Source: Candidatus Desulfatifera sulfidica (GTDB lineage Bacteria > Desulfobacterota > Desulfobulbia > Desulfobulbales > Desulfocapsaceae). From it: a stretch of 50,344 nt of DNA. Positions within the stretch are counted from its first letter, which is position 1. Each line of letters starts with the position of its first letter. The translations under genes and the position numbers were made by a program. Below the pieces are notes generated by a model. It was given only the letters and a program-made list of their open reading frames with translations, searched no databases and was not told the DNA's origin. Of this stretch, positions 1-8,387 are shown piece after piece. The stretch lies in the NCBI GenBank assembly GCA_014381505.1, contig JACNLK010000026.1, forward strand, positions 1 through 50,344. The letters are read 5' to 3'.

Positions 1-488
1 AATCCTACAGCGAGATTGATGGTGACAGCGCCTCCTGTGCAGAACTCTGCGCCCTGCTTTCTTCTCTGGCCCAAGTCCCCATTAAACAATCATTGGCCAT
101 CACCGGCTCCATCAGTCAGTTGGGCGAAGTCCAGGCCATTGGCGGGGTCAATGAGAAGATAGAAGGCTTTTTTGACCTCTGCCAGCGACGAGGCCTCCGG
201 GAAGGGCAGGGGGTGATCATCCCGGCCACCAATATCCGCCATCTGATGCTCAAACAAGAGGTGGTCGATGCCATCACCGCTGGCACTTTCTCGATTTACG
301 GGGTAGAACAGGTCGACGAGGCCATTGAACTGCTGACCGGCATGCCGGCCGGAAAACGTGATTCGGATGGACAATACAATGAAGGCTCTTTCAATCAGCG
401 AATCGAAGAAACCCTGCTCCGCTTTGCCTCTGATATTCAGGAGTTCAAAAAAAGCACTGACACCGACAACCCGGAAGGAAATGGATAA
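1..488 (+). CDS. Lon-family ATP-dependent protease, C-terminal part (partial)
   Basis: The 5' end lies outside the window; the reading frame enters at base 3. What remains is the serine-lysine peptidase domain of a Lon (S16) protease and its tail. The catalytic serine sits in a GDSAS motif at about bases 21-35, and the catalytic lysine is in the GGVNEKIEGFF segment at about 150-170. The surrounding signature (IDGDSAS, then LAITGSISQLGEVQAIGG) is that of the Lon-like proteins with a divergent AAA module found in many Desulfobacterota, rather than of classical LonA, which has PKDGPSAG. The tail after the protease fold is charged and short. Such proteases degrade damaged or regulatory proteins in the cytoplasm. 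The ATPase half cannot be assessed from this window. The next gene starts 77 bases downstream on the same strand. Confidence 0.88.
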   Translation, partial: SYSEIDGDSASCAELCALLSSLAQVPIKQSLAITGSISQLGEVQAIGGVNEKIEGFFDLCQRRGLREGQGVIIPATNIRHLMLKQEVVDAITAGTFSIYGVEQVDEAIELLTGMPAGKRDSDGQYNEGSFNQRIEETLLRFASDIQEFKKSTDTDNPEGNG

Positions 489-565
489 CTATTCAGTTAC
501 AGCCAGGAGATAATGGTCATTCACAGTTTATGCTCAATAGTTCCGAAAATGGTTAAATAAAGCGA

Positions 566-1096
566 ATGCGCTACACCCTTCTCATCCCTAATTTGCTCTC
601 GGCCAGCCGCTTTGTCCTGGCTGGCTTACTGCCCTTTTCGCCTGAACGCCTGTGGTTGTGGTTCATTCTGGCCAGTGCCTTCAGTGACCTGCTGGACGGT
701 TATCTCGCGCGACGCTGGAAGAGTCAGACCTGGCAGGGCGGACTGCTGGATGCATGCAGCGACAAAGTGTTCATGCTCGTGGCCATACTCACCTTTGCTG
801 CGGCCGGAAAGTTTTCCTATACATGGATTCCACTGCTCCTGAGCCGGGATTTGACAGTAGCTGCCGTTGCCGCCTACGCCGCCTGCAATCGTTCATGGAA
901 CTCTTTCCAAAACATGGGTTCACGATGGCCCGGCAAACTGGCAACCGGGGCACAGCTGCTCTTTCTGGCGTGCGTAGCTGCCTGTCCACAACTGATCCAC
1001 CTGGCCCTTCTTCTGACCATCACGCTCAGCCTGATTGCAGCTATTGATTACGGACGAATTTTCATTCATACCCTCGGTCAGCTCAACAAGGCCTGA
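566..1096 (+). CDS. CDP-alcohol phosphatidyltransferase family membrane protein
   Basis: This 176-residue integral membrane enzyme carries the complete family signature DG-x2-AR-x8-G-x3-D-x3-D, read here as DGYLAR, then G, D and D at about residues 44-66. These residues bind Mg2+ and the CDP-alcohol. The family transfers a phosphatidyl group from a CDP-lipid to an alcohol such as glycerol 3-phosphate, inositol phosphate or serine; the acceptor cannot be told from sequence. Several hydrophobic segments follow the motif, as expected. The ATG follows AT-rich sequence with only a weak ribosome site. The next gene begins 32 bases downstream and encodes a CarS-like CTP:lipid transferase, so the pair could make and then use a CDP-activated lipid. 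Distantly PgsA-like, but too divergent to assign. Confidence 0.85.
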   Translation: MRYTLLIPNLLSASRFVLAGLLPFSPERLWLWFILASAFSDLLDGYLARRWKSQTWQGGLLDACSDKVFMLVAILTFAAAGKFSYTWIPLLLSRDLTVAAVAAYAACNRSWNSFQNMGSRWPGKLATGAQLLFLACVAACPQLIHLALLLTITLSLIAAIDYGRIFIHTLGQLNKA

Positions 1097-1128
1097 CACA
1101 CCAATTCCACACCTCAGGAGGACATAAA

Positions 1129-2595
1129 ATGCAGACAATCATATCTGTACTGCTCTTCCTCCTCTGGCTCAACCTTATGCCCCCCCTGGCAGGACTGATC
1201 TTTGGCAAGCGGGGAAACTTCCCCGTCGACTGTCATCACACCTGGATTGATGGCCGACCTCTCTTCGGGGCCAACAAAACCATGCGCGGGATTCTGGCCA
1301 GTCTGGCTGGCGGGGCCATGGCCGGCCCCCTGATCGGGCTCCACTGGCAGGAAGGAATCATAGTTGCCGCCCTGGCCATGACCGGCGACCTGATTTCCAG
1401 TTTTTGCAAACGACGTTTTAAACGAAAAAGCGGTGAAGGCGTTTTTTTCCTCGACCAGGTCTTCGAAGGCTTGCTCCCACTGCTCTTCCTCAAGGCCATC
1501 CTGGGCTTCTCTATAACCCTGATGCTGGACAGCCTCCTGATCTTTGTCGCCCTGGCCTATGTCAGCTCCCGTTTCTGGCATTACGTCCTCTTTCGTCCCT
1601 CTCCTCAGGACTATCCAAAGACAGTCCGCTCCACGGTACGCCTGAGAGAATGGCGGGCCTGCCATGTCCCCCTGACTCGCTGGAAGACCCTGCTCAATCT
1701 CTCCAGCTTTCTCTCCAATCGCTTCCTTTTCACATGGATTTTCACCCTGGCCGGTCTCTATGATCGAGGAATCAGCAACGCCCTGAATGTACAGGTCAAA
1801 CACCATCATCTGAATTTCACCAATCTGCCGCCGGGCTTTGCCGGTTTCCGTATTCTCCTGCTCACCGACCTCCACCTCGACGGCCTGGACACACTGACAG
1901 AAAATATCATCGACAAGATCAATGGACTCGACTACGACCTCTGTCTCATGGGTGGCGATCTCCGCATGGAACTCTTTGGCCCCGCCGCTCCCTGCCTGCG
2001 TCAGCTGCGCAAACTGATACCAGCCCTCAAGTGTCCATACGGTGTACTGGGCGTACTGGGGAACCACGATTGTATCGAAATGATTCCAGATCTGGAAGAG
2101 GTCGGAATCACCATGCTCGTCAATGACTTCTGGGAAATAAAAAAGAATGGCGAATCAATATGGATCGTTGGTGTCGATGATCCCCATTATTACAAAATGG
2201 CCAATGCAGAAGAGGCCTACAAACACATTCCAGAGGGAGCGTTCTCCATCTTTCTGGCCCATTCTCCCGAAGCCTATGACGAGGCGGCCACGCACGGCGC
2301 CACACTTTACCTTTGCGGACATACACATGGCGGGCAGATCTGCCTGCCAGACAAACAACCACTCATCACAAACAGCCGAGCCCCTCGCCGCACTGCTGCC
2401 GGCCTTTGGCAACACAGGGACATGACAGGCATCACCTCCCGCGGCACAGGAACCTCATCCATTCCCCTGCGTTTCAACTGCCCTGGAGAAATTCTGCTCA
2501 TCACATTACATCAACCGGCCTCATCAACCAACAGAGAGCATCACAATACACCTGCCGAGCCAGACGGACACCGGCAGGAGATTGTCCCGGTCTAA
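1129..2595 (+). CDS. CarS-like CDP-lipid synthase fused to a metallophosphoesterase
   Basis: A 488-residue two-domain protein with a strong ribosome site (CAGGAGG) before its ATG. Residues 1 to about 170 are a multi-membrane-span domain of the CDP-archaeol synthase/DUF46 type: it has an NKTMRG motif near residue 50, and GDLISSFCKRR followed by FFLDQ near 85-112, the conserved cytoplasmic CTP-transfer motifs of CarS. Residues about 190-460 form a YkuE/YaeI-like membrane-anchored calcineurin-type phosphoesterase: a hydrophobic anchor, then DLHLDG, GGDLRME, GNHD, LAHSPEAYD and CGHTHGGQ supply all metal-binding blocks. The two halves are in one uninterrupted frame. By family knowledge the first half would make a CDP-lipid and the second would hydrolyse a phosphomonoester or pyrophosphate at the membrane. 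With the upstream phosphatidyltransferase this suggests a compact phospholipid pathway, which is an inference. Confidence 0.85.
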   Translation: MQTIISVLLFLLWLNLMPPLAGLIFGKRGNFPVDCHHTWIDGRPLFGANKTMRGILASLAGGAMAGPLIGLHWQEGIIVAALAMTGDLISSFCKRRFKRKSGEGVFFLDQVFEGLLPLLFLKAILGFSITLMLDSLLIFVALAYVSSRFWHYVLFRPSPQDYPKTVRSTVRLREWRACHVPLTRWKTLLNLSSFLSNRFLFTWIFTLAGLYDRGISNALNVQVKHHHLNFTNLPPGFAGFRILLLTDLHLDGLDTLTENIIDKINGLDYDLCLMGGDLRMELFGPAAPCLRQLRKLIPALKCPYGVLGVLGNHDCIEMIPDLEEVGITMLVNDFWEIKKNGESIWIVGVDDPHYYKMANAEEAYKHIPEGAFSIFLAHSPEAYDEAATHGATLYLCGHTHGGQICLPDKQPLITNSRAPRRTAAGLWQHRDMTGITSRGTGTSSIPLRFNCPGEILLITLHQPASSTNREHHNTPAEPDGHRQEIVPV

Positions 2596-2603
2596 TCAAA
2601 ATA

Positions 2604-3785
2604 TCACCCCTTGATCACTGCAAGAGGCTTGAGGCTCACCACCACTTCAATCAGATCCAACTGGTTTTCAACCACACGAGCTATCTCTTTATAGGCTCCA
2701 GCGGCCTCATCAAGATCCCGCCGACCACGAATTGCATGGATGATGCCCTGTTTCTCCATGGCCTCCACCTCATCCGCCAAATCCAAACGACGCTGCGCCT
2801 CTCGTCGTCCCATGCGTCGACCTGCTCCATGCGAACAGGACTCGAAACTCTCGGGATTCCCTAATCCCCTGACAATATAGCTGGGCGCGCCCTGTGAGCC
2901 GGGGATGATGCCCAACTCACCCTTACGGGCCCGGGTTGCTCCTTTGCGATGAACAATCACTTCACGCCCAAAATGTTGCTCTCGCGCTGCGTAGTTGTGG
3001 GCAATATTGATTGGTTCATCAAACAAAACCACAGGCAACATATTCCGCAGGGCCGTCTGAATCCTCGCGATGATCAGGTCCCTGTTTGCCTGAGCAAAAG
3101 CTACACAGTACTCCATTTCCAACAGATACTGACGACCCAGAACATTTGACAGGGGGAGATAGGCCAACTGCCACTGCCTGGGGATGACCACACCTGTACT
3201 CAGTTTTTTGTTCATGGCCACTGCCTGCTTGTTGTAGAAATTGGCCACCTGAAAACCGAGGTTACGACTACCGGTATGGACCATTATCCAGATATGCCCA
3301 TCGCTACCCTTCTGGATTTCAATGAAATGATTTCCACCACCCAAAGTACCAAGCTGCGTTCGGGCCCCACCATACAAACGACTGACCACCGGCAGATCAT
3401 CCAGACCCACCCCGGCTGGAGCCGGAGGCATGAGTCGAGCCTCCTGTTTGTTGGCGTGATGCTTGAAGCCCAAGGGAACCATCGTTCGGATTGCCGCCAG
3501 GAGAAAAAGGAGCTGGTCATGACTGATGGCAGTCAGTGAGGTCCGAACCGCGCACATGCCGCAACCGATATCCACTCCTACAGCATTGGGGATGACCACT
3601 TCGTTCGTTGCCATGACTCCACCAATGGGCATTCCATAACCCAGATGAGCATCTGGCATAATTGCCACATGGGAGTGAATAAAGGGGAGATTGGCCAGGT
3701 TCCTGGCCTGGGCCATGGCCCCTTCTTCCATATCATCCAGCCACAATTTTATGGGCTGTCTCTCGCTTGTGACAATCTGACGCAT
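2604..3785 (-). CDS. rtcB: RtcB-type RNA ligase
   Basis: The protein has 393 residues and is convergent with the preceding lipid gene, only 8 bases away. RtcB joins 2',3'-cyclic phosphate or 3'-phosphate RNA ends to 5'-OH ends using GTP and Mn2+. Visible family motifs are PDAHLGYGMPIGG, VGVDIGCGM (metal-binding Asp and Cys), GGGNHFIEI, VHTGSRNLG, HNYA, RKGATRA and, near the C-terminus, SHGAGRRMGR with the histidine that becomes guanylylated. The length is shorter than E. coli RtcB and close to the RtcB2-like bacterial group. There is no rtcA, rtcR or archease gene beside it, so it is a stand-alone RNA-repair gene here. The start codon is the first ATG (3785), followed by MRQIVTSERQ. Confidence 0.93.
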   Translation of the reverse strand: MRQIVTSERQPIKLWLDDMEEGAMAQARNLANLPFIHSHVAIMPDAHLGYGMPIGGVMATNEVVIPNAVGVDIGCGMCAVRTSLTAISHDQLLFLLAAIRTMVPLGFKHHANKQEARLMPPAPAGVGLDDLPVVSRLYGGARTQLGTLGGGNHFIEIQKGSDGHIWIMVHTGSRNLGFQVANFYNKQAVAMNKKLSTGVVIPRQWQLAYLPLSNVLGRQYLLEMEYCVAFAQANRDLIIARIQTALRNMLPVVLFDEPINIAHNYAAREQHFGREVIVHRKGATRARKGELGIIPGSQGAPSYIVRGLGNPESFESCSHGAGRRMGRREAQRRLDLADEVEAMEKQGIIHAIRGRRDLDEAAGAYKEIARVVENQLDLIEVVVSLKPLAVIKG

Positions 3786-3912
3786 GACTCGGCCCTCCCC
3801 TGAAAAACACTTCCCAACAAGATTATTGTGAACTTATTGTATCATGCCTCGACAAAGGTTTCCCCCATGCAAACAAAGTTCTTGTTGAATAGCTGTTTTT
3901 TTTGAACAATCA

Positions 3913-3941
3913 TTCACAATTCCCATTCAGGAGGTTATAAT
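3913..3941 (+). promoter_or_regulatory. Sigma70-type promoter for the nfeD-slipin-hsp20 operon
   Basis: TTCACA at 3913-3918 (five of six consensus bases) is followed by a 17-base spacer and a perfect TATAAT at 3936-3941. It lies 69 bases upstream of the nfeD start in the AT-rich gap between the divergent rtcB and nfeD genes. The hexamers are seen directly; activity is inferred. Confidence 0.65.
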
Positions 3942-4009
3942 AAAAAATACAGGTCAGACATCACCACGACGCCGCACCGTCGGTGTCATAACAAAGCTTT
4001 GGAGCTGTT

Positions 4010-5437
4010 ATGGAGATGTTGAACATCCTTACCCGCAAAACCAGCTCACTCTTTCAAAGCATCGCTCTGTCCATCACCCTGGCACTGTCCCTGTGCCTTT
4101 TACCCCTCTCGGCAACAACTTATGCACAAGCACCACCGCAGGAGAACCAGGCCCTGCTCCTGAGCATCAACGGTGCCATCGGCCCGGCGGTCAGTGACTA
4201 TGTAGGCAAGGGTCTGGAACGGGCCGACAATGAAAACTTCACATTGATCATCCTCCAGATGGATACACCTGGAGGGCTCGACAGCGCCATGCGCTCCATC
4301 ATTAAGAAAATATTGGCCTCACCGATCCCGATCGTCTCCCATGTCTGGCCCGAAGGCTCACGGGCAGCCAGTGCCGGAACATATATCCTCTACGCCTCCC
4401 ATGTGGCCGCCATGGCTCCAGCCACCAATCTGGGCGCGGCCACACCAGTAAGCATTGGCGGTCTGCCCAGCCTGCCCAACCCCGGATCTCAACCGGGTGA
4501 GGAATCAGAAGGGGAGGGCAGCCCCAAAATCCCGGCCACTGACCCCATGAAGGCCAAGGTCCTCAACGATGCCACAGCCTACATCAAGTCTTTGGCCGCC
4601 CGCCACAATCGCAACGAAGAGTGGGCAGAGCAGGCCGTCCGTGAAAGCGTCAGCCTGACCGCCACCGAAGCCCTGGAACTCAACGTTATCGATCTCATGG
4701 CCTCCGACATTGACGACCTCCTGGAGCAGCTCAACGGACGAACAATCCCGATGGATACAGGCCAGGTCCGCCTGAACACCGAACAGATGAAAATCATCCG
4801 CCACGATCCTGACTGGCGCGACCGCCTACTGGCAGCCATCAGTGACCCAAATATCGCCTATATCCTGCTGCTGGTCGGTATCTACGGCCTGATCTTCGAA
4901 GCCACACATCCCGGCGCTCTCCTGCCCGGAATTGTCGGTGCTATTGCCCTGCTCCTGGCCTTCTATACCTTCCAGATCCTGCCGGTCAACTACGCAGGTC
5001 TGGGCTTACTCCTCCTTGGCCTGGCCCTGATGGTGGCCGAGGTCTTTGCCCCCAGCTTCGGAGTCCTTGGCCTGGGTGGAATTGCCGCCTTTGTCTTCGG
5101 CTCAATCATCCTGGTCCAAGATGAACAGCTGCGCATCTCCCTGCATCTCATCGCAAGTACCGCCCTGAGCTCAGCGGCCTTCATCTTCTGGCTGACCACC
5201 CGTATCTATAGACTGCGCCGCCAGAGAGTCCGCACCGGCAGTGAAGAATTGACAAATCTGATTGTCAGGGCCAGTAATGATTTCACAGGCCATGGCTGGG
5301 TTCTTGTCCACGGTGAATCATGGCAGGCTCAAAGCACGACGCCAATCCACAAAAATCAGCAAGTCCGTATTGTCAATCGCGATGGCCTGTACCTGCAGGT
5401 CGAACCGCTCAACAAGAGTCAGCACAAGGAGCCCTGA
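4010..5437 (+). CDS. nfeD: NfeD-family membrane-bound serine protease (ClpP-class)
   Basis: A 475-residue protein with a signal-type hydrophobic stretch (residues about 16-40), a periplasmic ClpP-like protease domain, four C-terminal membrane segments (about 280-400) and an OB-fold NfeD domain at the end. The nucleophile Ser121 lies in AASAG and the general base Lys193 in AYIKSL, matching the Ser-Lys dyad known from archaeal 1510-N; MDTPGG (about 84-89) forms the oxyanion region. A low-complexity Gly/Pro/Glu insert (about 149-178) sits between them. The family cleaves hydrophobic C-termini of stomatin-like proteins, and such a gene follows two bases after the stop codon. The Shine-Dalgarno is GGAG before the ATG. 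Confidence 0.93.
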   Translation: MEMLNILTRKTSSLFQSIALSITLALSLCLLPLSATTYAQAPPQENQALLLSINGAIGPAVSDYVGKGLERADNENFTLIILQMDTPGGLDSAMRSIIKKILASPIPIVSHVWPEGSRAASAGTYILYASHVAAMAPATNLGAATPVSIGGLPSLPNPGSQPGEESEGEGSPKIPATDPMKAKVLNDATAYIKSLAARHNRNEEWAEQAVRESVSLTATEALELNVIDLMASDIDDLLEQLNGRTIPMDTGQVRLNTEQMKIIRHDPDWRDRLLAAISDPNIAYILLLVGIYGLIFEATHPGALLPGIVGAIALLLAFYTFQILPVNYAGLGLLLLGLALMVAEVFAPSFGVLGLGGIAAFVFGSIILVQDEQLRISLHLIASTALSSAAFIFWLTTRIYRLRRQRVRTGSEELTNLIVRASNDFTGHGWVLVHGESWQAQSTTPIHKNQQVRIVNRDGLYLQVEPLNKSQHKEP

Positions 5438-5438
5438 T

Positions 5439-6218
5439 ATGATCACTCTTCCTTATCTCTTACCAGTTGTCATGCTCATCGGCCTGATCGCCGTCTCACT
5501 GAAAATCGTTCCGGAATTCGAACGACTGGTGGTCTTTTTTCTGGGTCGCTTCCAGGTGGTCAAAAAACCTGGTCTGCGCCTGATCATCCCCGGTATCCAG
5601 CAGGCCGTCCGGGTGGATCTCCGGGTGATTACCATGGATGTCCCCAGCCAGGATGTCATCTCCCGCGACAATGTTACGGTCCGGGTCAACGCGGTTCTCT
5701 ACTTCCGGGTCGTGGACCCGGAGCGGGCGATCATCCAGGTGGAAGACTACTACAACGCCACCAGCCAGCTGGCCCAGACCACCCTGCGTTCGGTGCTGGG
5801 ACAGCATGAACTGGACGAGATGCTCTCGGAACGGGAGAAGATGAACCGAGACCTCCAGGAGATCATCGACCTGCAGACCGACGCCTGGGGGATCAAGGTC
5901 AGCAATGTTGAGATCAAGCACGTGGACCTCAACGAGTCCATGATCCGGGCCATCGCCAAGCAGGCCGAGGCCGAACGTGAACGACGGGCCAAGATCATCC
6001 ACGCCGAGGGTGAACTGCAGGCCTCTGAAAAACTGGTGGCCGCGGCCAATGTCCTCTCCACCAATCCCCAGGCCCTGCAGCTCCGCTACCTGCAGACCTT
6101 AAACGATATCTCCAACGAAAACAGCAGCACCATTATTTTCCCTCTGCCCATTGAAACCATCATGACCTTCATGGGCAAAAATGAACAGACAACCCGAACG
6201 ACAAACAAACAGACATAG
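5439..6218 (+). CDS. Slipin / stomatin-like SPFH-domain membrane protein
   Basis: A 259-residue prohibitin/stomatin homologue. A single N-terminal membrane hairpin (residues about 4-22) is followed by the SPFH domain, with the characteristic [22 protein letters not shown] and [20 protein letters not shown] segments, and an Ala/Glu-rich coiled coil ([15 protein letters not shown]). The start chosen is the ATG at 5439, because AAGGA precedes it at 5426-5430 and it lies one base after the nfeD stop; an in-frame upstream extension would run through nfeD. nfeD-slipin pairs form membrane quality-control modules, the slipin forming oligomeric microdomains and being the NfeD protease substrate or partner. 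The last residues are Thr/Asn/Gln-rich and probably disordered. Confidence 0.93.
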   Translation: MITLPYLLPVVMLIGLIAVSLKIVPEFERLVVFFLGRFQVVKKPGLRLIIPGIQQAVRVDLRVITMDVPSQDVISRDNVTVRVNAVLYFRVVDPERAIIQVEDYYNATSQLAQTTLRSVLGQHELDEMLSEREKMNRDLQEIIDLQTDAWGIKVSNVEIKHVDLNESMIRAIAKQAEAERERRAKIIHAEGELQASEKLVAAANVLSTNPQALQLRYLQTLNDISNENSSTIIFPLPIETIMTFMGKNEQTTRTTNKQT

Positions 6219-6249
6219 GGTCTGTTCAACAAGAAACAGGAGGTGCTCC

Positions 6250-6732
6250 ATGGAAAAAAAGAAAGACCAGTTGATCCGGCAGGAAAAGGGCCGCGCCCTG
6301 TCACCCTTTCAGGAGATGGACCGCTATTTCGATGAGTTTTTTCACCATCCCTTTGCTCTCTTCCGCCATCCGCGATGGGGCCGCCCGCCGCTCTTCAGCG
6401 AGACCGATGAGCTCCTGCCGGTGGCCGATGTCTTTGAAGAGAAAAATGAGGTGATCATCAAGCTTGAGATCCCTGGAATTGACAAAAAGGACATCGATAT
6501 CACCATCCACGCGGGGAGCCTGATCATCTCCGGTGAAAAGAAACAGGAAGAGACAGTCGAAGAGAAGAACTACCACCGCACCGAATGCAGCTACGGCTCT
6601 TTCCGGCGCCAGTTTGCCCTGCCGGAAGACGTGGACGGCGATCAGGCCAAGGCCTCATTCAAAAACGGTATCCTGGAGATTCGTATGCCCAGAAGCGAGA
6701 CCGCCCAGAAGAAACAAATCACCATTGACTGA
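6250..6732 (+). CDS. hsp20: Small heat-shock protein, Hsp20/alpha-crystallin family
   Basis: A 160-residue cytoplasmic holdase chaperone. The start is the ATG at 6250, preceded by a strong ACAGGAGG site. The N-terminal arm contains an FQEMDRYFDEFF segment typical of class A bacterial Hsp20 proteins. The alpha-crystallin domain spans about 56-150 (LPVADVFEEKNEVIIKLEIPGI, then the FKNGILEIRMP signature), and the C-terminal IxI-type anchor is present as QITID at the very end. It lies 31 bases behind the slipin gene and ends 26 bases before a strong terminator, so it is likely the last gene of the nfeD operon, linking membrane protein quality control with cytosolic holding activity. No heat-shock CIRCE element is seen. 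Confidence 0.95.
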   Translation: MEKKKDQLIRQEKGRALSPFQEMDRYFDEFFHHPFALFRHPRWGRPPLFSETDELLPVADVFEEKNEVIIKLEIPGIDKKDIDITIHAGSLIISGEKKQEETVEEKNYHRTECSYGSFRRQFALPEDVDGDQAKASFKNGILEIRMPRSETAQKKQITID

Positions 6733-6758
6733 CAGAAAACTGAGCCAGTCGAATATGC

Positions 6759-6793
6759 GGGAGAGGGACCGAAAGCGGCTCTCTCCCTTTTTT
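6759..6793 (+). terminator. Rho-independent terminator after hsp20
   Basis: GGGAGAG (6759-6765) pairs with CTCTCCC (6781-6787). A smaller CCG/CGG pair lies inside the loop, and a T-run directly follows the stem. It closes the nfeD-slipin-hsp20 unit. Confidence 0.85.
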
Positions 6794-6906
6794 ATGGGTA
6801 ACTCGAAAAAGAGCCCCTTCGTCCGATTACTGCGTTGCTCTGGAAATAACACGCCTCACATCTGCCCGAGGTGCTGCGCTTCTTCTTTCCGTCGCGCCCT
6901 ATACTC

Positions 6907-6936
6907 GAACAAAATTTCTTATTTTTCCAGATACCC
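6907..6936 (+). repeat. Dispersed repeat, diverged copy
   Basis: GAACAAAATTTCTTATTTTT followed by CCAGATACCC aligns without gaps to the repeats at 7032 and 8154 with a few substitutions. Confidence 0.6.
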
Positions 6937-7031
6937 TTATCTGCTACGCTCAGGGGGAAAAGTTTGGGTATCGATCTGCCATCAACATGTTTTTCAGGAT
7001 TTTTTCATGAAAATATGACAAGATAAGTGCA

Positions 7032-7062
7032 GGAACAAAATTGCTGATTTTTCAAGATTGCC
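7032..7062 (+). repeat. Dispersed repeat, close copy
   Basis: This 31-base segment differs from 8154-8184 at only about three positions. Both contain AACAAAATTGCTKATTTTTC followed by AAGRTTGCC. Confidence 0.75.
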
Positions 7063-7084
7063 TCAAGGTTGCCTCCAGGTTGCC
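7052..7084 (+). repeat. Three tandem 11-bp repeats (TCAAGGTTGCC)
   Basis: TCAAGATTGCC, TCAAGGTTGCC and TCCAGGTTGCC follow one another head to tail, then a partial fourth unit TCAAGAACC. The unit equals the 3' end of the dispersed repeat. The array lies just upstream of the zinc transporter gene. It could be slippage amplification of a repeat end or a set of operator sites. Confidence 0.8.
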
Positions 7085-7133
7085 TCAAGAACCAGCCATA
7101 TCAGACCCTTAGAAACAAGCCCCCGGAATCAGC

Positions 7134-7955
7134 ATGAACTATGACACAAGCGCTGTCCTTTTCGCCTTTGGCCTGACCCTGTTTGCCGGCATGTCCACCG
7201 GCGTCGGCAGTGCCCTGGCCTTTTTCACCAGACGAACCAACACGACACTGCTCACCACATCCCTCGGTTTTTCGGCCGGGGTGATGATCTATGTCTCCAT
7301 GGTGGAAATCTTTGTCAAGGCCCGGACTTCACTGAGTGCCGTGGCTGGAGAATCACAGGGCTATCTGCTGACCACGCTCGCCTTTTTCGGAGGGATCTTT
7401 CTCATCGCCCTGATCGACAAGCTGGTGCCATCTTTTGAAAACCCCCACGAAATCAGGGGAGTCGAAGACATGAACGATGAGCGCGTTGAGGCCCGTAAAA
7501 AACAGGCCCTCCACCGCATGGGCCTGTTCTCGGCCCTGGCCATCGGCATCCATAATTTTCCGGAGGGATTGGCTACCTTTGTGGGAGGGCTCGAAGACCC
7601 GGCCCTGGGCATCAGCATCGCCGTGGCCATCGCCATTCATAACATCCCGGAAGGAATCGCGGTCTCCGTACCGCTCTATTACGCCACGGGCAACCGAAAA
7701 AAAGCCTTTCTCTACTCCTTTGCTTCGGGCCTGGCAGAACCGGTGGGCGCCATTGTCGGCTATTTCCTCTTCCTGCAATATTTCAACGACTACATCTTCG
7801 GACTCCTGTTTGCCATGGTTGCCGGGATCATGGTCTTTATCTCCCTGGACGAATTACTGCCCACCGCCGAAAAATACGGAGAACACCATCTGGCCATGTA
7901 CGGCGTGGTTGCCGGTATGGCCGTGATGGCCGCCAGCCTGCTCTTGTTTACCTGA
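7134..7955 (+). CDS. zupT: ZIP-family metal transporter, ZupT type
   Basis: A 273-residue protein with eight predicted membrane segments. The two family metal-binding helices are clear: [10 protein letters not shown] (about residues 140-149) and [10 protein letters not shown] (about 169-178). These carry the His, Asn and Glu residues of the binuclear transport site. A cytoplasmic loop between segments three and four (about 105-130) is charged and lacks the His-rich run of eukaryotic ZIPs. ZupT proteins import Zn2+ and other divalent cations (Fe2+, Mn2+, Co2+) across the inner membrane. The gene stands alone between two repeat-containing gaps. The ATG (AGCATGAACTATG) has only a weak ribosome site. 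Confidence 0.95.
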   Translation: MNYDTSAVLFAFGLTLFAGMSTGVGSALAFFTRRTNTTLLTTSLGFSAGVMIYVSMVEIFVKARTSLSAVAGESQGYLLTTLAFFGGIFLIALIDKLVPSFENPHEIRGVEDMNDERVEARKKQALHRMGLFSALAIGIHNFPEGLATFVGGLEDPALGISIAVAIAIHNIPEGIAVSVPLYYATGNRKKAFLYSFASGLAEPVGAIVGYFLFLQYFNDYIFGLLFAMVAGIMVFISLDELLPTAEKYGEHHLAMYGVVAGMAVMAASLLLFT

Positions 7956-8387
7956 ACGATCACAGCCGTGGGGGAAAAATTCATAAAACCGGAGCCGTCT
8001 TTTTTCCCTTCTCCTCAGCACAGCGCCTGTCATATGGCAACCTTGAAAAATGGCTCTGTTGCCCAAGCCCAAAGCCTGCGTTGCCGATAAAATTTAAAAC
8101 GCTCACATATCAAGCACATGCTGTGCTTTTAACTTTCATCAGCGCCTTGTTTTGAAACAAAATTGCTTATTTTTCAAGGTTGCCATATAATAATTTACAT
8201 TCTCACTTGCGGATTGTTCTGGAAGATAGGCTCTCTTCTTTTCATTGCTCAACCGAACAAAAAACGTACTTCCCATTTTTTCTCTAAGCTCTCTCAAGGT
8301 CTTGTCGGCAGGTAAAGACCAGACTTCGACAAGGCTCTTTCCGCCAAAATCGCAGTACCAGATACGACAGTAACAGGAGGATACGGC
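7956..8387. other. Intergenic stretch with a MITE-like element
   Basis: No gene with coding character is visible in these roughly 430 bases. They hold the inverted-repeat element at 8032-8188 and, further on, a spaced inverted repeat CTTGTCG (8301-8307) / CGACAAG (8327-8333) ahead of the next gene. A minus-strand frame crosses the region but its translation matches nothing recognisable. Confidence 0.6.
8032..8188. repeat. MITE-like element with 20-bp perfect inverted termini
   Basis: ATATGGCAACCTTGAAAAAT at 8032-8051 is the exact reverse complement of 8169-8188. The interior contains a perfect hairpin, AAGCACA-TGC-TGTGCTT (8112-8128), and no reading frame of note. The total length of about 157 bp, terminal inverted repeats and non-coding interior are those of a miniature inverted-repeat element. 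No target-site duplication is obvious by eye. The right terminus is extended by the sequence shared with 7032-7062. Confidence 0.7.

Larger units (their letters stand above)
6794..7133. other. Repeat-bearing intergenic stretch upstream of zupT
   Basis: About 340 bases without a convincing gene. It holds a diverged copy of the dispersed repeat (6907-6936), a second, closer copy (7032-7062), and three tandem 11-mers (7052-7084) ending 50 bases before the zupT start. The AT-rich segment around 6990-7020 could contain a promoter, but no good hexamer pair stands out. Confidence 0.6.

Noticed and set aside
1114-2067. Long minus-strand frame of 317 residues opposite the CarS fusion gene
   Set aside because: It lies entirely under a gene with strong motifs, and its translation is a low-complexity mix of Gln, Gly and Glu, as expected of an antisense shadow.
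7052-7084. Tandem repeats as a CRISPR array
   Set aside because: Units are 11 bp and contiguous, with no spacers, and no cas genes occur. The same applies to the 15-bp array at 21073.
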